From Apricaphanius iberus (lineage: Eukaryota > Chordata > Actinopteri > Cyprinodontiformes > Aphaniidae), in the NCBI GenBank assembly GCA_028564705.1, contig JAPXFQ010001531.1, forward strand, positions 62,001 to 126,000: a stretch of DNA of 64,000 nucleotides, given 5' to 3'. The notes under the pieces were generated by a model. That model was given only the letters and a program-made list of their open reading frames with translations. It was not told where the DNA came from and made no database searches. The position numbers were made by a program, and so were the translations under genes. Below are positions 1 to 49,609 of the stretch, one piece after another (position 1 is the first letter of the stretch; the number at the start of each line of letters is the position of its first letter).

Positions 1-133
1 GCGTTGACGCGCGGCAGGGGGTCCCGCTTCAAATCAGAATCAGATCTGCGTCGTGAAAACGCTTTTCTGCCCTATTCGCGCGGAGGATTTGTTCGAGTGA
101 GGCGTTTGCGGCGCGTGAAAAATTCTGCTCAAG
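1..133 (+). repeat. Left long terminal inverted repeat of the Harbinger pair
   Basis: This stretch is a near-identical reverse complement of 3733-3866; both share the run GACGCGCGGCAGGGGGTCCC. Identity stops at CTGCTCAAG, after which the left copy continues into non-coding sequence and the right copy into MADF coding sequence. The repeat probably extends past position 1. Confidence 0.85.
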
Positions 134-214
134 TTGAAAAAGTCTGAACTCCAGCTTCAATTCGTGGCGCGTCAACCAATCAGGGGACAGAGTTTCAGTG
201 ATTCTGTGACTGTC

Positions 215-331
215 ATGGAGTCACAGCCTCAGCAGGACATGGAGGAAATACTGATCAACATCGTGGCTAATCACCCCGACCTACATGACACAAGCAGTTT
301 GCTATACAGAGACAGAAATAAAAAAAATAAA
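215..331 (+). pseudogene. MADF-domain protein, N-terminal half only
   Basis: An ATG at 215 opens a frame reading EEILINIVANHPDLHDTSS and then YRDRNKKNK, the first half of a MADF (Myb/SANT-like) DNA-binding domain. Harbinger elements encode such a protein to help the transposase. Homology stops at codon 329-331; the following sequence does not encode the expected AW..I..E. helix. That second half is found on the opposite strand at 3696-3732, starting at exactly the next residue. The fragment is not functional alone. Confidence 0.7.
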
Positions 332-368
332 CTATTTAGACAGGAATGCTCTTAAGAGGTTTATGGGT

Positions 369-384
369 GGCTCTTAAAAGAGCC
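369..384 (-). promoter_or_regulatory. Histone-type 3' end stem-loop, copy 1
   Basis: On the minus strand this is GGCTCTTTTAAGAGCC, a perfect six-base stem with a four-base loop. It is preceded by AACAAA and followed by ACCCA. This matches the consensus of the metazoan replication-dependent histone mRNA 3' hairpin bound by SLBP. A downstream CTTAAGAGC resembles a weak U7 histone downstream element. No histone coding sequence is seen upstream; a transposase exon remnant lies there instead. Whether it acts in RNA processing is inference. Confidence 0.6.
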
Positions 385-481
385 TTTGTTGCTGTAAAAG
401 CACCTCTCAACCTTGAAACGGCCTCCTCACCTGGTTTCCTGGTAGCAGATCCCGCACCACGTCCTGCTCATATATTATAAA

Positions 482-590
482 CTTTTACGAGCCGCAGACA
501 GATGGACAGCTGCTCAGAAATGTAGTTGGTGTTTCGGCAGGCGAAGCTTGGACCTTCACGGCACAAACTGGGCGAGCAGGTCACGTTCTC
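482..590 (-). pseudogene. Harbinger transposase exon 1 remnant (copy A)
   Basis: Read on the minus strand, this aligns with the plus-strand transposase exon at 1440-1560. Shared blocks include CTCGCCCAGTT, ACACCAACTAC and CTGTCCATCTG followed by CTGCGG and GTAAAAGT. Several indels destroy the frame. It shows that a second transposase copy lies in opposite orientation to copy B. Confidence 0.6.
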
Positions 591-689
591 CAGGCGGCGA
601 GGAGCCGGTGTTTATGAGAGGCTCGCTGCTGTTTATGGATCCCTCTGCCGTAGCTAGACTGTATCTGTAGCTCACCAAACCCCCAGTGC

Positions 690-965
690 AGCGGTCCTAG
701 CTCTACCGGAGGCCAGGCTGAACACGTAATCCACTCTGTCCTCCATCAGCTCGGTCCATAATCCACTGCCAGCTGCACTGTAGCCCCAGGCTAGCTCCGC
801 TGAAGCCCGGGCCGAACAAGTAGTACTCCGCCAGCTCGATCCTCCTCCGCCAGCTGCACTGTAGCCCCAGCTCCGCTGAAGCCCGGGCCGAACACGCTGT
901 CCTCCACCAGCTCGGTCCATAATCCACCGCCAGCTGCACTGTAGCCCCAGCTCTGCTGAAGGCCA
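690..965. repeat. GC-rich minisatellite, about three degenerate units
   Basis: The block CCAGCTGCACTGTAGCCCCA recurs near 770, 860 and 930, each followed by GCTC(C/T)GCTGAAG and a phrase containing CCAGCTCGGTCCATAATCC or a variant. Units are roughly 70-90 bp. The region is much more GC-rich than its surroundings. The long minus-strand open frames here only reflect the repeat. Confidence 0.75.
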
Positions 966-1011
966 GTTCGCGCGTGAAAATTCAATATTTGAAGCGCGTC
1001 AAGTTCGTGTT

Positions 1012-1160
1012 GTACACGCTTCAAGGTGCGAATGTTCTAGCATCAAGCTGGTGGCATGTGGCGCGTTTTGACGCTGTTGGTGTGGACACAGCGTAAAACG
1101 TCAAAATGCGCCACACACCCCCAGCTGGATGCTTGAACATTCGCTCCTTGATGCGTGTCC
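1012..1160. repeat. Hairpin where the two Harbinger inner ends meet
   Basis: About 66 bp (1012-1077) pairs imperfectly with 1094-1160 in inverted orientation; both arms carry GCGAATGTTC, AGCATC and an AAACGTCAAAATGCGCCAC-like run. The centre holds TTGGTGTGGACACA, similar to the outer tip TTGGTGTGTACGTAC near 3920. This looks like two terminal repeats abutting head to head. Confidence 0.7.
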
Positions 1161-1339
1161 ACAGCAAAGTTGACGCGCTTGAAAACACGGCGCGTGAAAC
1201 GGAAATACGTCACTTCTGGGAGGAAGTAGTGCCGGATGGTACGTTTGCAAGATGGTAGCTGTCGAGCTAACGTTTGAAGAGTCTCCTCTCTTTATTTAGT
1301 TTGGAGAGCAGAGCAGCGGCGTAGGGGACATCCTCGCCG

Positions 1340-2838
1340 TATCTGGGTCCATCAGGTCCTCCAGAAGCGTGAGCACTTTGGTGAGTTTCACCACTTGCTC
1401 CGGGAGCTGCGACTGGATGACGGCCGCTTTCAGCGGTACCATCGTCTGTCCCTCGCCCAGTTCGAAGACCTCCTGTCCAAGCATCGCCCGTCTAGACACC
1501 AACTACAGGCGCTCAATCCCACCTGCAGAGCGCCTGTCCATCTGCCTGCGGTTAGTAAAAGTGTTTATTACCGTAATATTTTATTGATATGTGTGCTGTT
1601 ATATGCTAAGCTATCAGTTTATACACAGATAACATGGTGTGGTATGCTATCAGTGAATATTGTCATTTCCTGATAGCAAACTGTAGTACGGAAACGACTG
1701 TTTATATTTCTAGTCATACTCAAGCGGTATATCTCATCAAGTCCTGAATTGATTATATTTATGCTATTTTATCAGCGTTTGCAATGATAGCATGGCTGTG
1801 GTGTCATATCAATGTATGCTCTCTGTGTTTGCTGATATCAAACTGTGGTATGAGGACCACTGTGGGTAATCTTTGCAGTGATACTCAGAAGGTTTATCTT
1901 TTAAAGTCTTTATTTTGTTTTATTTAGACCTGGTTTAATTTTGGTGTAGAACCAGTTAAATATTTGCATATAAACCCTGCAGCCGACTCTATAAAGGGTC
2001 ACCAGCCTTTTTAAAACTGAGCTAGACATTTTTTTGAGTAGTTTGGTTCATCTTTAGTTATATTATAACTATTTTTATATGCTATGTCTTATCACAGTTT
2101 AATTTCTCAAAAATATTAATGATCTAAGAAAGGAAGAAGCTTGTTTATTCTACCTAAACCAGGGTTCTCCAACCTTTATTATCCAAAGAGCCGTTTCTTG
2201 CTCAATCCTGGTAAAGTAAATTGAGTTAGACCTAAAAATGTTACGTGATCTTTAGAAAAACGTACATTTTTTTATAATTTCTACAGTGAAATTTGTAATA
2301 AAAAAAGTTTTATTTCTGTTTAGGTTAAAGAAAACTATGAAATGTTAGCAGAAAGTTTCTTCTAGGGGTTTTTGACAGTTGTGGCATAATTATATAATGG
2401 AATGATGAGTTTGATATATATGTATATATATATATATCATTATTTTAGACTTTTAGGTAGTTCCTGAGAGCCATTGTGCAGGTCTAAAGAGCCACAGCTT
2501 GCAGACTGATGACCTTGACCTTCTCCAATCAGATCTGTACTTAGTAAAGTTAAAACTATGGATGCACAGATACCATTAACCAATACTAAGAATTTGGAAA
2601 CTGCAATACTTTCACAGAAAATCTTTACTTTTCACTTGAAACTGCAGTACACATAAAACTAATCTTAAACAATTATTTCCAGGTTCCTTGCTACCGGGGA
2701 CTCCTTTAGGACCATTGCGTCCAGCTTCAGAGTTGGTGTCTCCACGGTGTGCCAGATCGTCCCCCAGGTAGCGCCACCTGGGACTGTCTAGTGGATGACT
2801 ACATGGCTGTACCTTCCACTGAAGAATGGCGGACTTCC
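1340..2838 (+). pseudogene. Harbinger transposase (two exons, frameshifted, C-terminus missing)
   Basis: Exon 1 (about 1340-1550) encodes LRELRLDDGRFQRYHRLSL and, after a frameshift near 1480-1490, LDTNYRRSIPPAERLSICLR. A GTTAGT donor at 1551 joins across a 1.1-kb intron to an acceptor TTTCCAG at 2682. Exon 2 (2683-2838) continues RFLATGDSFRTIASSFRVG, the helix-turn-helix part of DDE_Tnp_4 transposases. A second frameshift is followed by WDCLVDDYMAVPSTEEWR. The DDE core that should follow is absent and is replaced by the histone-like hairpin. Similarity to the 25816-26063 fragment supports the family call. Confidence 0.8.
2159..2509. mobile_element. Small hAT-like MITE in the transposase intron
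   Basis: The ends CCAGGGTTCTCCAACCTTTA and AGAGCCACAGCTTGCAGACT resemble a common fish non-autonomous family with inward AGAGCC motifs. A second, more decayed left end (GGGTCACCAGCCTTTTTAAA) begins near 1997. A (TA)n run lies at 2413-2438. I found no clear target duplication, so the class is tentative. Confidence 0.4.
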
Positions 2839-2844
2839 CACAAC

Positions 2845-2860
2845 GGCTCTTTTAAGAGCC
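2845..2860 (+). promoter_or_regulatory. Histone-type 3' end stem-loop, copy 2
   Basis: The plus strand reads GGCTCTTTTAAGAGCC with ACCCACA immediately 3' and AAAGAGCTTTTTC about 14 nt further on, resembling a histone downstream element. It lies just after the truncated transposase codons. The same hairpin, in mirror orientation, follows the other transposase remnant at 369-384. Confidence 0.65.
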
Positions 2861-3262
2861 ACCCACAAACCTCTAAAGAGCTTTTTCTCCTGCCTTTTTT
2901 CCTTAATAAATGGAGCTTGCCTCGAAAATAAACTAACCTCTTTATTTTCTTAAATAATTTTTCTTCACTTTGTTATTTTCCTATATGGTAGTTTATAGTA
3001 TATTTAACAATTTCTAAATAACGTGTCAAGTTGTGGGGCAAATTTTGCTGTGCAGTAAGATCAACAGATTGTCTTTTAGAAAATTTATTATAAAAAAAAA
3101 AAAATCCCATTCAAACGTTTTTAACATAAATAACAAAAATAAATACATATACAGGAATAAAACGGACCAAGTTTGGGAGGTGGAAGAGCCTCAGGGAGAA
3201 GGAGAAGAAAAAGTGCGTTGCTCGTGCTGTGGAGAGCCTGCTGCCTCATATTTTTCAGAAAA

Positions 3263-3732
3263 CTACTGACTACTAGGGTCCAATGGTTCCAAATTTATGA
3301 CTGCTGTGGTGTTTTCAAAAACAATTTTTTGGAATTGAAATTTGACGAACTCTCTCGTCTGAGGCGGCATGCTCTCCACAGCAGGAACAAGGCTCAGGAG
3401 GAAGAGCTCAGTCGCAGATGGTCGTTGCCTCTGAAGCGACTCCAGGAGCGCCGACTCCACCCTCGATTGGCCATCCTGGGGCCCGTCCCTCGTCCGCTTC
3501 TGAGCTCTCCTCCTCTGTGGGCCTGTAAAACAAAACATTTTTTTCTGCAGAAGTCCTCTGAATACACCCATTATTTAGTTAGCGGGATAGTCTTTAAACA
3601 TCGGCGGGAAATTAATAGTAAAATAGCGGGACAGTAGGCGGGCTAGCTGTGTTTTGTACAGGTTCGGTCAAAGCTCAAAAGTGAAATTAACTTACCAGGT
3701 TGCCCAATCTCCTCACTTATCTTCTTCCAAGC
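3263..3732 (-). pseudogene. MADF/BESS accessory protein, C-terminal part, two exons
   Basis: Exon A (3696-3732) encodes AWKKISEEIGQP, the last helix of a MADF domain, and ends in a consensus donor GTAAGT. Exon B (3263-3522) follows an acceptor TTTTGTTTTACAG, is in phase, and contains a BESS motif (LFLLSLVPAVESMPPQ with downstream FQKIVFE). The first half of the MADF domain is missing: exon A runs directly into the terminal repeat at 3733. The missing half is present at 215-331. The gene is therefore broken, but its splice signals look intact. Confidence 0.75.
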
Positions 3733-3866
3733 TTGAGCAGAATTTTTCACGCGCCGCAAACGCCTCACTCGAACAAATCCTCTGCGCGAATAGGGCAGAA
3801 ACGCGTTTTCGCGACGCAGATCTGCTTCTGATTTGAAGCGGGACCCCCTGCCGCGCGTCAACGCGC
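3733..3866 (-). repeat. Right long terminal inverted repeat of the Harbinger pair
   Basis: This is the reverse complement of 1-133 with only a few substitutions. Beyond 3866 the sequence continues to a tip near 3935 that the left copy would show outside the window. Confidence 0.85.
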
Positions 3867-3984
3867 TCCTCCATTGACATAACATGTATACCTGACTCCC
3901 CGCTCGCTTAATTCGCTTTTGGTGTGTACGTACTGTAAGCTTACATTGTAATTGAAATTTGGGCATGGCAGCAACTGTGTTCCA

Positions 3985-4199
3985 ACTATTGAGTTCCTTG
4001 TTTCACAAACGTTATACATCCTCCTCCATTTCCCTTTCTATCACCACGGATACAATCATATCCTTTAATTACAAAATCTAGGTTTAAGCCAGGTCTCTTG
4101 AACACATATTTCTGGTTTTGGTTTACATTTCTTGATAAACCCTTTAAACTCTTGCCCATTTGCCATTAAACTTCTAGCATTGCACTGCAAAATAATCAT
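3985..4199 (-). pseudogene. I/Nimb-type LINE endonuclease fragment
   Basis: A 71-codon minus-strand frame starts IILQCNARSLMANGQEFKGF and continues with VQETWLKP and GGGCITFVKQG. These match the N-terminal blocks of the AP-endonuclease domain in non-LTR retrotransposons: the QxNxxS start and the QET metal-binding block. Phrasing is closest to I/Nimb-group elements of fish. It ends in a stop at 3985, and the rest of the element is not seen. A 19-A run at 4281-4299 lies upstream. Confidence 0.65.
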
Positions 4200-4629
4200 A
4201 TGGTTATTTCTCCTGGACCCCCTACTTTCACCTCTCCAATTCTTTTATTAAATTGTTCCAATGACAGGTTTTTAATTACCAAAAAAAAAAAAAAAAAAAT
4301 CTCTCGGCTCCTTTCACAAATATTTTAAGTTTCTCTCTTTTGTGTTTTACCTGATCCACCCAGATTCTGTCGAGGTTCTCTGTGAGAAGACTGCGAGAAT
4401 TCCAACCCGACCGTTCCGTTCAGTTGCATCATGGGAGATGTAGTTACTAGGGACGTTAATTGTATTTTCAAAAATTTTTTTCTGAATTTTAAAATAAACC
4501 TTTAATCAGTGATCATAGGTCAAATAAGAATAGTTATGGTTTATAAAAACAACTAATCAATAAACTACATCTACAGAAATGAATACCAAATCATTTTTTG
4601 AGTACAGTTGTGAAGAACACACAAGAAAG
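4200..4629. other. Unassigned spacer downstream of abi2
   Basis: It contains a 19-base A run at 4281-4299 and AT-rich sequence. I see no gene or recognisable element. Confidence 0.4.
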
Positions 4630-7042
4630 GATGAAAGGTGTTAATACATTTATTAGTAATTCCTTTTTTCAGTCTTACAAAACACCAAGGTCCTCAGAGT
4701 TCTGATCCTGTTTTGAGAGCAGAAAGCTTGTCTGGAGAAACGTCCCACTAGGAAGATGCAGCACAAAAATGAAACACCAGAGGTAATAACCTCCCCTAAA
4801 AAAACAAGGAACTAAGAAATGAAGCAAAACAGTTTATCTAAGTCCAAATTCAATCTCTTACAAAAGTGAGTGCACATTGAAAAAATAACTTCAATCAAAA
4901 GAAATTGTGTTTGGCATTGATCCAAGCAAAAAAACAAAACATACACAAGGTAAAATAGGATAATTGAGATCCTGGGAAACGTACGATTCTGATAAAGATC
5001 AGCTTTGAAGGAGTCTGGACCTTTTTCACAGCTCATCTTTCTAACTGCGTTTCTCTTTAAAGGGATGCTGCACGTAAAGTTGCCAACATGAGGATAATCA
5101 GAAGCTCCTTCTGAGACTGCGATATCACAAGACAATAATCTTTTCGAGTTTTGCTGTAAAACACTTCTTTAAAACACAGCACAAGTTCCATATTCACAAG
5201 TTTGGTTCAGATTCACACATAGAGATCTGCATTCTAATCATATTATATCACACACAAACACACACACACATAAAAACATTTGGCACAAAATATCCACCTC
5301 CATCTTTAGTACGGTGCAAAGTCCAAACCCTATAAAATGTAGTTACAAAAACAAAACATAATACTGCACTAGAACATAATAATCAGGGTGGCAAAACAGT
5401 AAACGAAACACAAAAAAAATCAAAAGACGATTATTGTAAAAAAAGAAGAAAAAAAAGGTTAATACATGTGTCAGGTATATATCAGGCATGCAGGCGAGCA
5501 CACTGTAAACTTTAAAACTGGCAATAGGATTGGAATCTCCAACTGGCAGACTGTTCGCTTCACTACAAGTTGTTCAGGGAACAAAACCACAAAGACGGGG
5601 GAGGCTCAGAGTTCACACAAAACATTATATTCATCAGGAAAGCTCCTATTTTCTTGAATGGATGTAATCTGGGCTAACTTTAAAAATAAATAAATTACTG
5701 GAACATGAAAAATGAACCGGACTGGTGCTGCAGAAAGGTCACTGATTAAATCATGTAGGCGGAGCAGCATGACGCTTCTGTTTAACTCAATCAATTACAG
5801 ATGTTCTTCATTTTGAATATTATGTAACATTTTCAGTTCTTTTAAATGGCTGAACAGTCCAGCAGAGCGTCCTGCAGCAAAAGGAGAGATCTGTACTGTT
5901 CTGTGATTTTATCTGTTAACTGTCAGTGCTGTAAGAGCTGATTCTGTTCTGAACTTGGAGGTCAAAGGTTGAAATAAGTCTGCAGGAGTTAATTTAACAT
6001 AAAGCCATAATGGTCAGTTGAAACAGTTTAATTTATTCTGTTTCACATTCTCTGGCTCAGTAACTGTAATCCAACTGATATTAATATTCACTGAACAGAC
6101 AAACAAACTTGATCTATAAATCCGATGTTTGATTTTTTATTCTCTGAAACGTTTCAGCACACGTTTTGTCCTTTGGCACTTACTATCCTCATGGCAACAC
6201 TTAAAAGCGAAGCAGAAGAAAAAATTTGATCACAACGTTGAGGAAACTAAAACTCCAGCAAAGGTCCTCACACGAGTTCAAAAGGTCCAGCACACATGTC
6301 GATGTCTTCCTATAGATTCTTGCTTTTACTTTTAGGCCTCAATGGAACAGGAAAAATGCAGCAGGGCAAGTCACAATTACACGTTACATTTTGTTTGTCT
6401 ATCCAGTAAAATCTCAACAAAACACAATAAAGTTTTCTGAATGAAATATGACAAAATTAGTAAAAGTTACTTAATACTTTTCCAAGGCACAGAATGCAAC
6501 TTTAATACTGATATATGACCAATTTAACAGGTATGGAGAAGGTTATCGATCTGTCTCTCCCATTAAACGCTTTTATTATTTCTGTAAAAGAGATGGAAGA
6601 CCTTTCATATCAGTAACTAACTGGTTGGTTGTTGTTTTTAGCACCAAAACGCTAATTCTTACAGTTAAACTAGAAATGAAAAAGGATGAATGGAATTATT
6701 CACAGCTAAAACATGTCATTTATAAGCAAGATATCGATATATTTATTAGTAAAATACTTGACCAGCTTCATGTATTTAACAGGACATACTCCGAATCACC
6801 TGAAATTCGCCCTGTTCTCAACAAGATAAACAGAGTGCACAGAACATTTTGAAGATAATCTGGGAGATTAAAACACTTTAGAAAGGCTTCATAGATAAAT
6901 CATCTCAAAGCCAGTCCAATAAATAATCAATAATATCTCAATAAAACGAAAAATTTAAACCCAAAAGAGGAAAAAAAAATAAGAGCAGAACAAAGTCACC
7001 TTCACAGTTCAACGTTCAGATTCAAGGAACTGCTTGAAGGCT
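4630..7042 (-). other. abi2: Probable abi2 3' untranslated region
   Basis: From the stop codon at 7043-7045 the minus strand runs about 2.4 kb with no recognisable transposon to AATAAA at 4649-4654. A CA-rich microsatellite lies at 5249-5270. The freedom from repeats, against the dense repeats elsewhere, suggests retained 3' UTR. The exact cleavage site is unknown. Confidence 0.5.
4649..4654 (-). terminator. Polyadenylation signal candidate for abi2
   Basis: The minus strand reads AATAAA here, about 2.4 kb downstream of the stop codon. It is a candidate from sequence alone; other AATAAA matches exist in the AT-rich 3' region. Confidence 0.4.
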
Positions 7043-46047
<39,005 letters not shown>

Positions 46048-46395
46048 TTAAGGATCTAAATAGAAGTCGCAGAATAAAGAAACAAGGGACAAGAAAATCT
46101 TGTGATCACAATTCAAACTCATTGTTCTCATCCCTCTTTTGACGTCATCGGTTCATGACCTCTGAAGAAGATCTCTGTTGATGGTTTCCTTAAACACTTC
46201 CGTAAAGGTCTATCTTAAAAACCGTTGAGATTGTTTTTACTTGTCTACTAATTAATTAGCTTAATATTTTAAGATATTACAATGCTGTGATATATCTCGC
46301 CAAAGTGAAATTGGTCTGATTAAGGACTCAACTGCTGTCAAAATGTGAAGTTGTCTGGTGAAGTAGGTATGAGTGAATAAGATTAGCCTCGCATG

Positions 46396-49300
46396 CAGGC
46401 CTGAGCGATATGACCTCACATAAATATCACGATATATTTAGCAGTTAACCTCGATAACGATAAATGGATGACTACCCCACCAACTTTTTTTTTCTCTAGA
46501 TGGGGCTGTGGCTTCTTTTCCTCCTTTACCAGCTCTACCAACCCCACTTCAAAGTGTAATGTCCCATAGTTGCCTCATTTGCATTATGTGCAAGAAATCG
46601 TAACAGATATTTAAAACTTATTTATTTATTTGAAAAAACCGCAAGTTAACAAATTAAACAGTCCCTACATTTTTGTGTGACAAAGCTTTTGTGAAAAGTT
46701 GCAATGTTTTGTGACTGTATTTTATTTTTCGCCAATCACTTAAATTGTTTGAAACGCAAGCAGAGTTAGAAGCTACATTGTTACATAACCCTTAGTAAAA
46801 TGAAATTACTTTAAATATCATTTTAACAGATGAAACTTTAAAATGTGACCAGCTCAGATTGGGTCCTCACTAGAAGAACAACCCTGGTTTTATTTTGGTG
46901 CTAGATTTCAAGACCCAAGTTTTAACCCCTCTTTATTAACCTCCTCGATACGCCCCTGCTCAGCACCACTGAACGTTTAGGAATAGTCACTTATTAATAA
47001 TTCTAAAATCTCACTGTAGTCTCTGTGTCAGGAGAGTGTGAGAAAGTATTTTTCCTTACTTTGATCTCAAGGCAGCATTGAGTCTGTTGATTTTGACCAT
47101 GTAATTTACTAAAAGGTATGGGTTCAAAGAGCTGAAAAAAAAAACCTTGATCTTCTGCTGAAGTTATCACCACGCTGCCGAAATTAAAGGAAACAAGACT
47201 TGAGGTCGGCTAAAAAATGTTTTAATCTTTAATAACACAGTGAATTTAAAAAGTAAGTTAAACTACAGCCTCTGTCACTTACACCAAGACTGTTCTGAAA
47301 ACTTGTAGCTCACTGTTGCGACGTGTGTGACTAATTACAGCTGATTGGTTTCTTCATCTGACATACAAATCACGTAGGTGATCTATTTTGGATTCAAAAC
47401 GGCATATTTTGCCAACAGCTGTCATGAATGAGGAAACTGTACCCCATGGGATCTTCCTTACAATATGCAAATGCAACATGTTTTATTCTCAATCCCTTTC
47501 ACGTAAGAAATAGAGTGTACTTGATATCTGATGCCATCAGATAAAGGGAGAAATTCGGGAGAATGGTGGCTCCGGGAGATTTTCGGGAGGGGCACTGAAA
47601 TTCGGGAGTCTCTTGGGAAAATCGGGAGGGTTGGCAAGTATGCATTTAAGAGTGGGTAGGATCAGCCAGTGGTTGTGAAAGCTTTGAGCTTTCACTATTT
47701 AACAGCATTTTGGACTGGGGTAAAATCTGCTCTGACTGAGCGAGACCTGGGCGGATGTGATGGCTACATGCCACAAACGCTCTGGGTCCACTGCAGCACC
47801 ACTGCTCAGTGAGAAGAGTAACAAGGATACGTGTTTCATACAAGGGGAAAACTCCGCCCGCAATATGTGAAGCCAACCCGGAAGTAGCAAAGATTGCAGT
47901 TCAGCCCTTATCTGCTGGGGGCTGGCTCCAAAAAGGAGCAATTTCCCATTGACTCCAATGTTAAAAAGGCGAACTTTACAGCAAAAATAAACATGTTTAC
48001 AGCCTGGTTCAAAAAAACATTTTAGGTTAGATAGTTCAGGTTTACCATCATGACAACTCTGAGGGGGGTGATTTTTTTTCTAACTTCTCCGTTTATGTGT
48101 AATTAAATCTTAAAATGATGAATAATTAGGGGCGTGTCCTTTTGATTGACAGGTACGTCTAGGCTAACGCTGGTGGCTAATGGTGGCTAACAGTAGCTAA
48201 TAGCTTTCTCCGTAGTCTGCTGTCCCCATCTGGTTGCAGGGAAGCTCTTCACAGCCTGGGACTAACATAAATACTTCAATCATTTGGTCTTTCTTAACTC
48301 CGCTATCAGTTGCCTCTGCAGTTTTCATTTGGTTTTGGATGTTAGTCTGCAATTATTGGACAAAGACGGCTTGCTGTGGTGTTGATTACAGTAACAGACC
48401 GTCCAAGAAGTTTATGCTTTGGGGAGAGCCTTCATACCGGCTGATGCTTCACCAGCTGTGGGGGGGTTCTGTCAGGTGGCCAAGAGGAATGCTGTTCTGG
48501 TCGGAGCTTTTATTTCTTTCTAAACGCGAGTTGGAGCAGGCGATCGGTCGGATAACAGCAGAGTAGCAAAGTCGGCAGGACCGATAAACCGCAGCATCCA
48601 GAGCAGGGGATGGCTAAGTCAGGCTGGAAGACTACATAGTTGGACTCTAGACAGACTGGATGATCGCTGGTTAGATCAGCACTGGTGTAAGGTACACAGC
48701 TGGAAGCATGAACAAATGGATGAGATGTGAGGTGAGTCAAAAGCCTTTTATTTTTGAGAGGATCTGAGTTTTCATGATGACTTTGTGACTGGTTTTTGCT
48801 GGATGTGTTGTTAAGATGAGCCCATCTATGTCCTCACCCTCCATCGATGGTGATGGAAATAACACCATATTAAGCAGTATTGACCTGACCCATTTGGGTC
48901 TTATTATATCGATATGTTTTCTCTACTCGAGATCTTTATGGGTCTAAAGTGATCGTTGTTGAAAAACGGGGTAAAGTCTCTGAACCGCGGTCTTCTGGCT
49001 GAAACCGGCCGCAGCCTACGTTAGTTCCCGACTAGCTCTAGCTATGTCGGCTCGGAGCGTTAACCCCCAGCCTCACAGCGCCACTCTCAACTCCACCTCT
49101 TTGCCCATTTTTGGAGTTTCTGAGAGTGACAAGGCGAGTGACACGGACAAGATGGCGGCTGAGGGAGCCGCCCAGTTGGCTCTATTTTTTTCTCTTCAGG
49201 AACCTATGGGTGGCGTCAACGATGGTTTGTCAATTATATATACAGTCTATGGTTTCATATCAGAGTCTTAAAAGGTCTCCAGTATCATAAAAAGTCACTA

Positions 49301-49609
49301 GTCGCTTTTTGGAAAAAAGAGTAGCCAAAAGCATCTAAAAACTTGCTAAATATAGAGACAAAGTTGGTACGGTGGAAACACTGTTCCTTCCTGTAATAAA
49401 CCGGATGGGATGAACTCACATGACTGTACATAGTCACGTGACTCCCCCCCATCTAGCACTTCAGTCAGCATCTTAAAGGGACATGAGCAGTGCCAAACTA
49501 AAACACCTTTTCTTTTTTTTATACCAACTATACAGACATGGGCAAAATAAAGTCTTCTAAAGCCATAAAGTTCGGTATTGGTAAATCTTCGGTATATTGC
49601 TCAGCCCTA
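46396..49609. mobile_element. Large hAT composite with slightly decayed 8-bp duplication
   Basis: The ends are CAGGCCTGAGCGATATGACC and, in reverse, TAGGGCTGAGCAATATACCG. The flanking octamers CTCGCATG and CTTGTATG differ only by two C/T transitions. Inside, 47560-47640 (GGGAGGGTTGGCAAGTATG) and 47640-47850 match a hAT-type repeat also present at 62030-62400. A further insertion occupies about 47888-49256. No intact transposase. Confidence 0.7.
47888..49256. mobile_element. Unclassified element nested in the hAT
   Basis: Flanking hAT-type sequence is interrupted from about 47888 (GGGGGCTGGCTCCAAAAAGG) to TATATACAGTCTATGGTTTC at 49236-49256. The open frames inside (48234-48566 and 49044-49271) encode no domain I know. 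Part of it (48640-48735) resembles 53460-53600 in reverse. Confidence 0.4.

Larger units (their letters stand above)
1..1085 (-). mobile_element. PIF/Harbinger copy A, decayed, left half of an inverted pair
   Basis: The copy starts with a long terminal inverted repeat cut by the window edge. Next come an N-terminal MADF half on the plus strand, a histone-like hairpin, a minus-strand transposase exon remnant, a GC-rich minisatellite, and an inner terminus near 1012-1085. The same parts appear in mirror order in copy B to the right. The inner end shares a GGTGTG-type tip with the outer end of copy B. Assignment to PIF/Harbinger rests on the transposase remnants and the MADF partner gene, a combination known for this superfamily. 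The exact left boundary is outside the window. Confidence 0.7.
1086..3935 (+). mobile_element. PIF/Harbinger copy B, decayed, right half of an inverted pair
   Basis: The copy reads: inner terminus, transposase in two exons on the plus strand, a histone-like hairpin, a MADF/BESS gene in two exons on the minus strand, and a long terminal repeat ending near 3935 (tip TTGGTGTGTACGTACTG followed by TAA, a TWA-type target site). The convergent transposase and accessory gene fit autonomous Harbinger elements. The transposase has frameshifts and lacks its catalytic C-terminal part, so the copy is dead. Confidence 0.75.

Noticed and set aside
345..400. A replication-dependent histone gene
   Set aside because: Only the 3' hairpin is present; no histone fold sequence is found upstream in any frame.
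672..1024. Three overlapping minus-strand frames with repeated YSAAGGG phrases
   Set aside because: They are translations of the minisatellite, not a protein gene.
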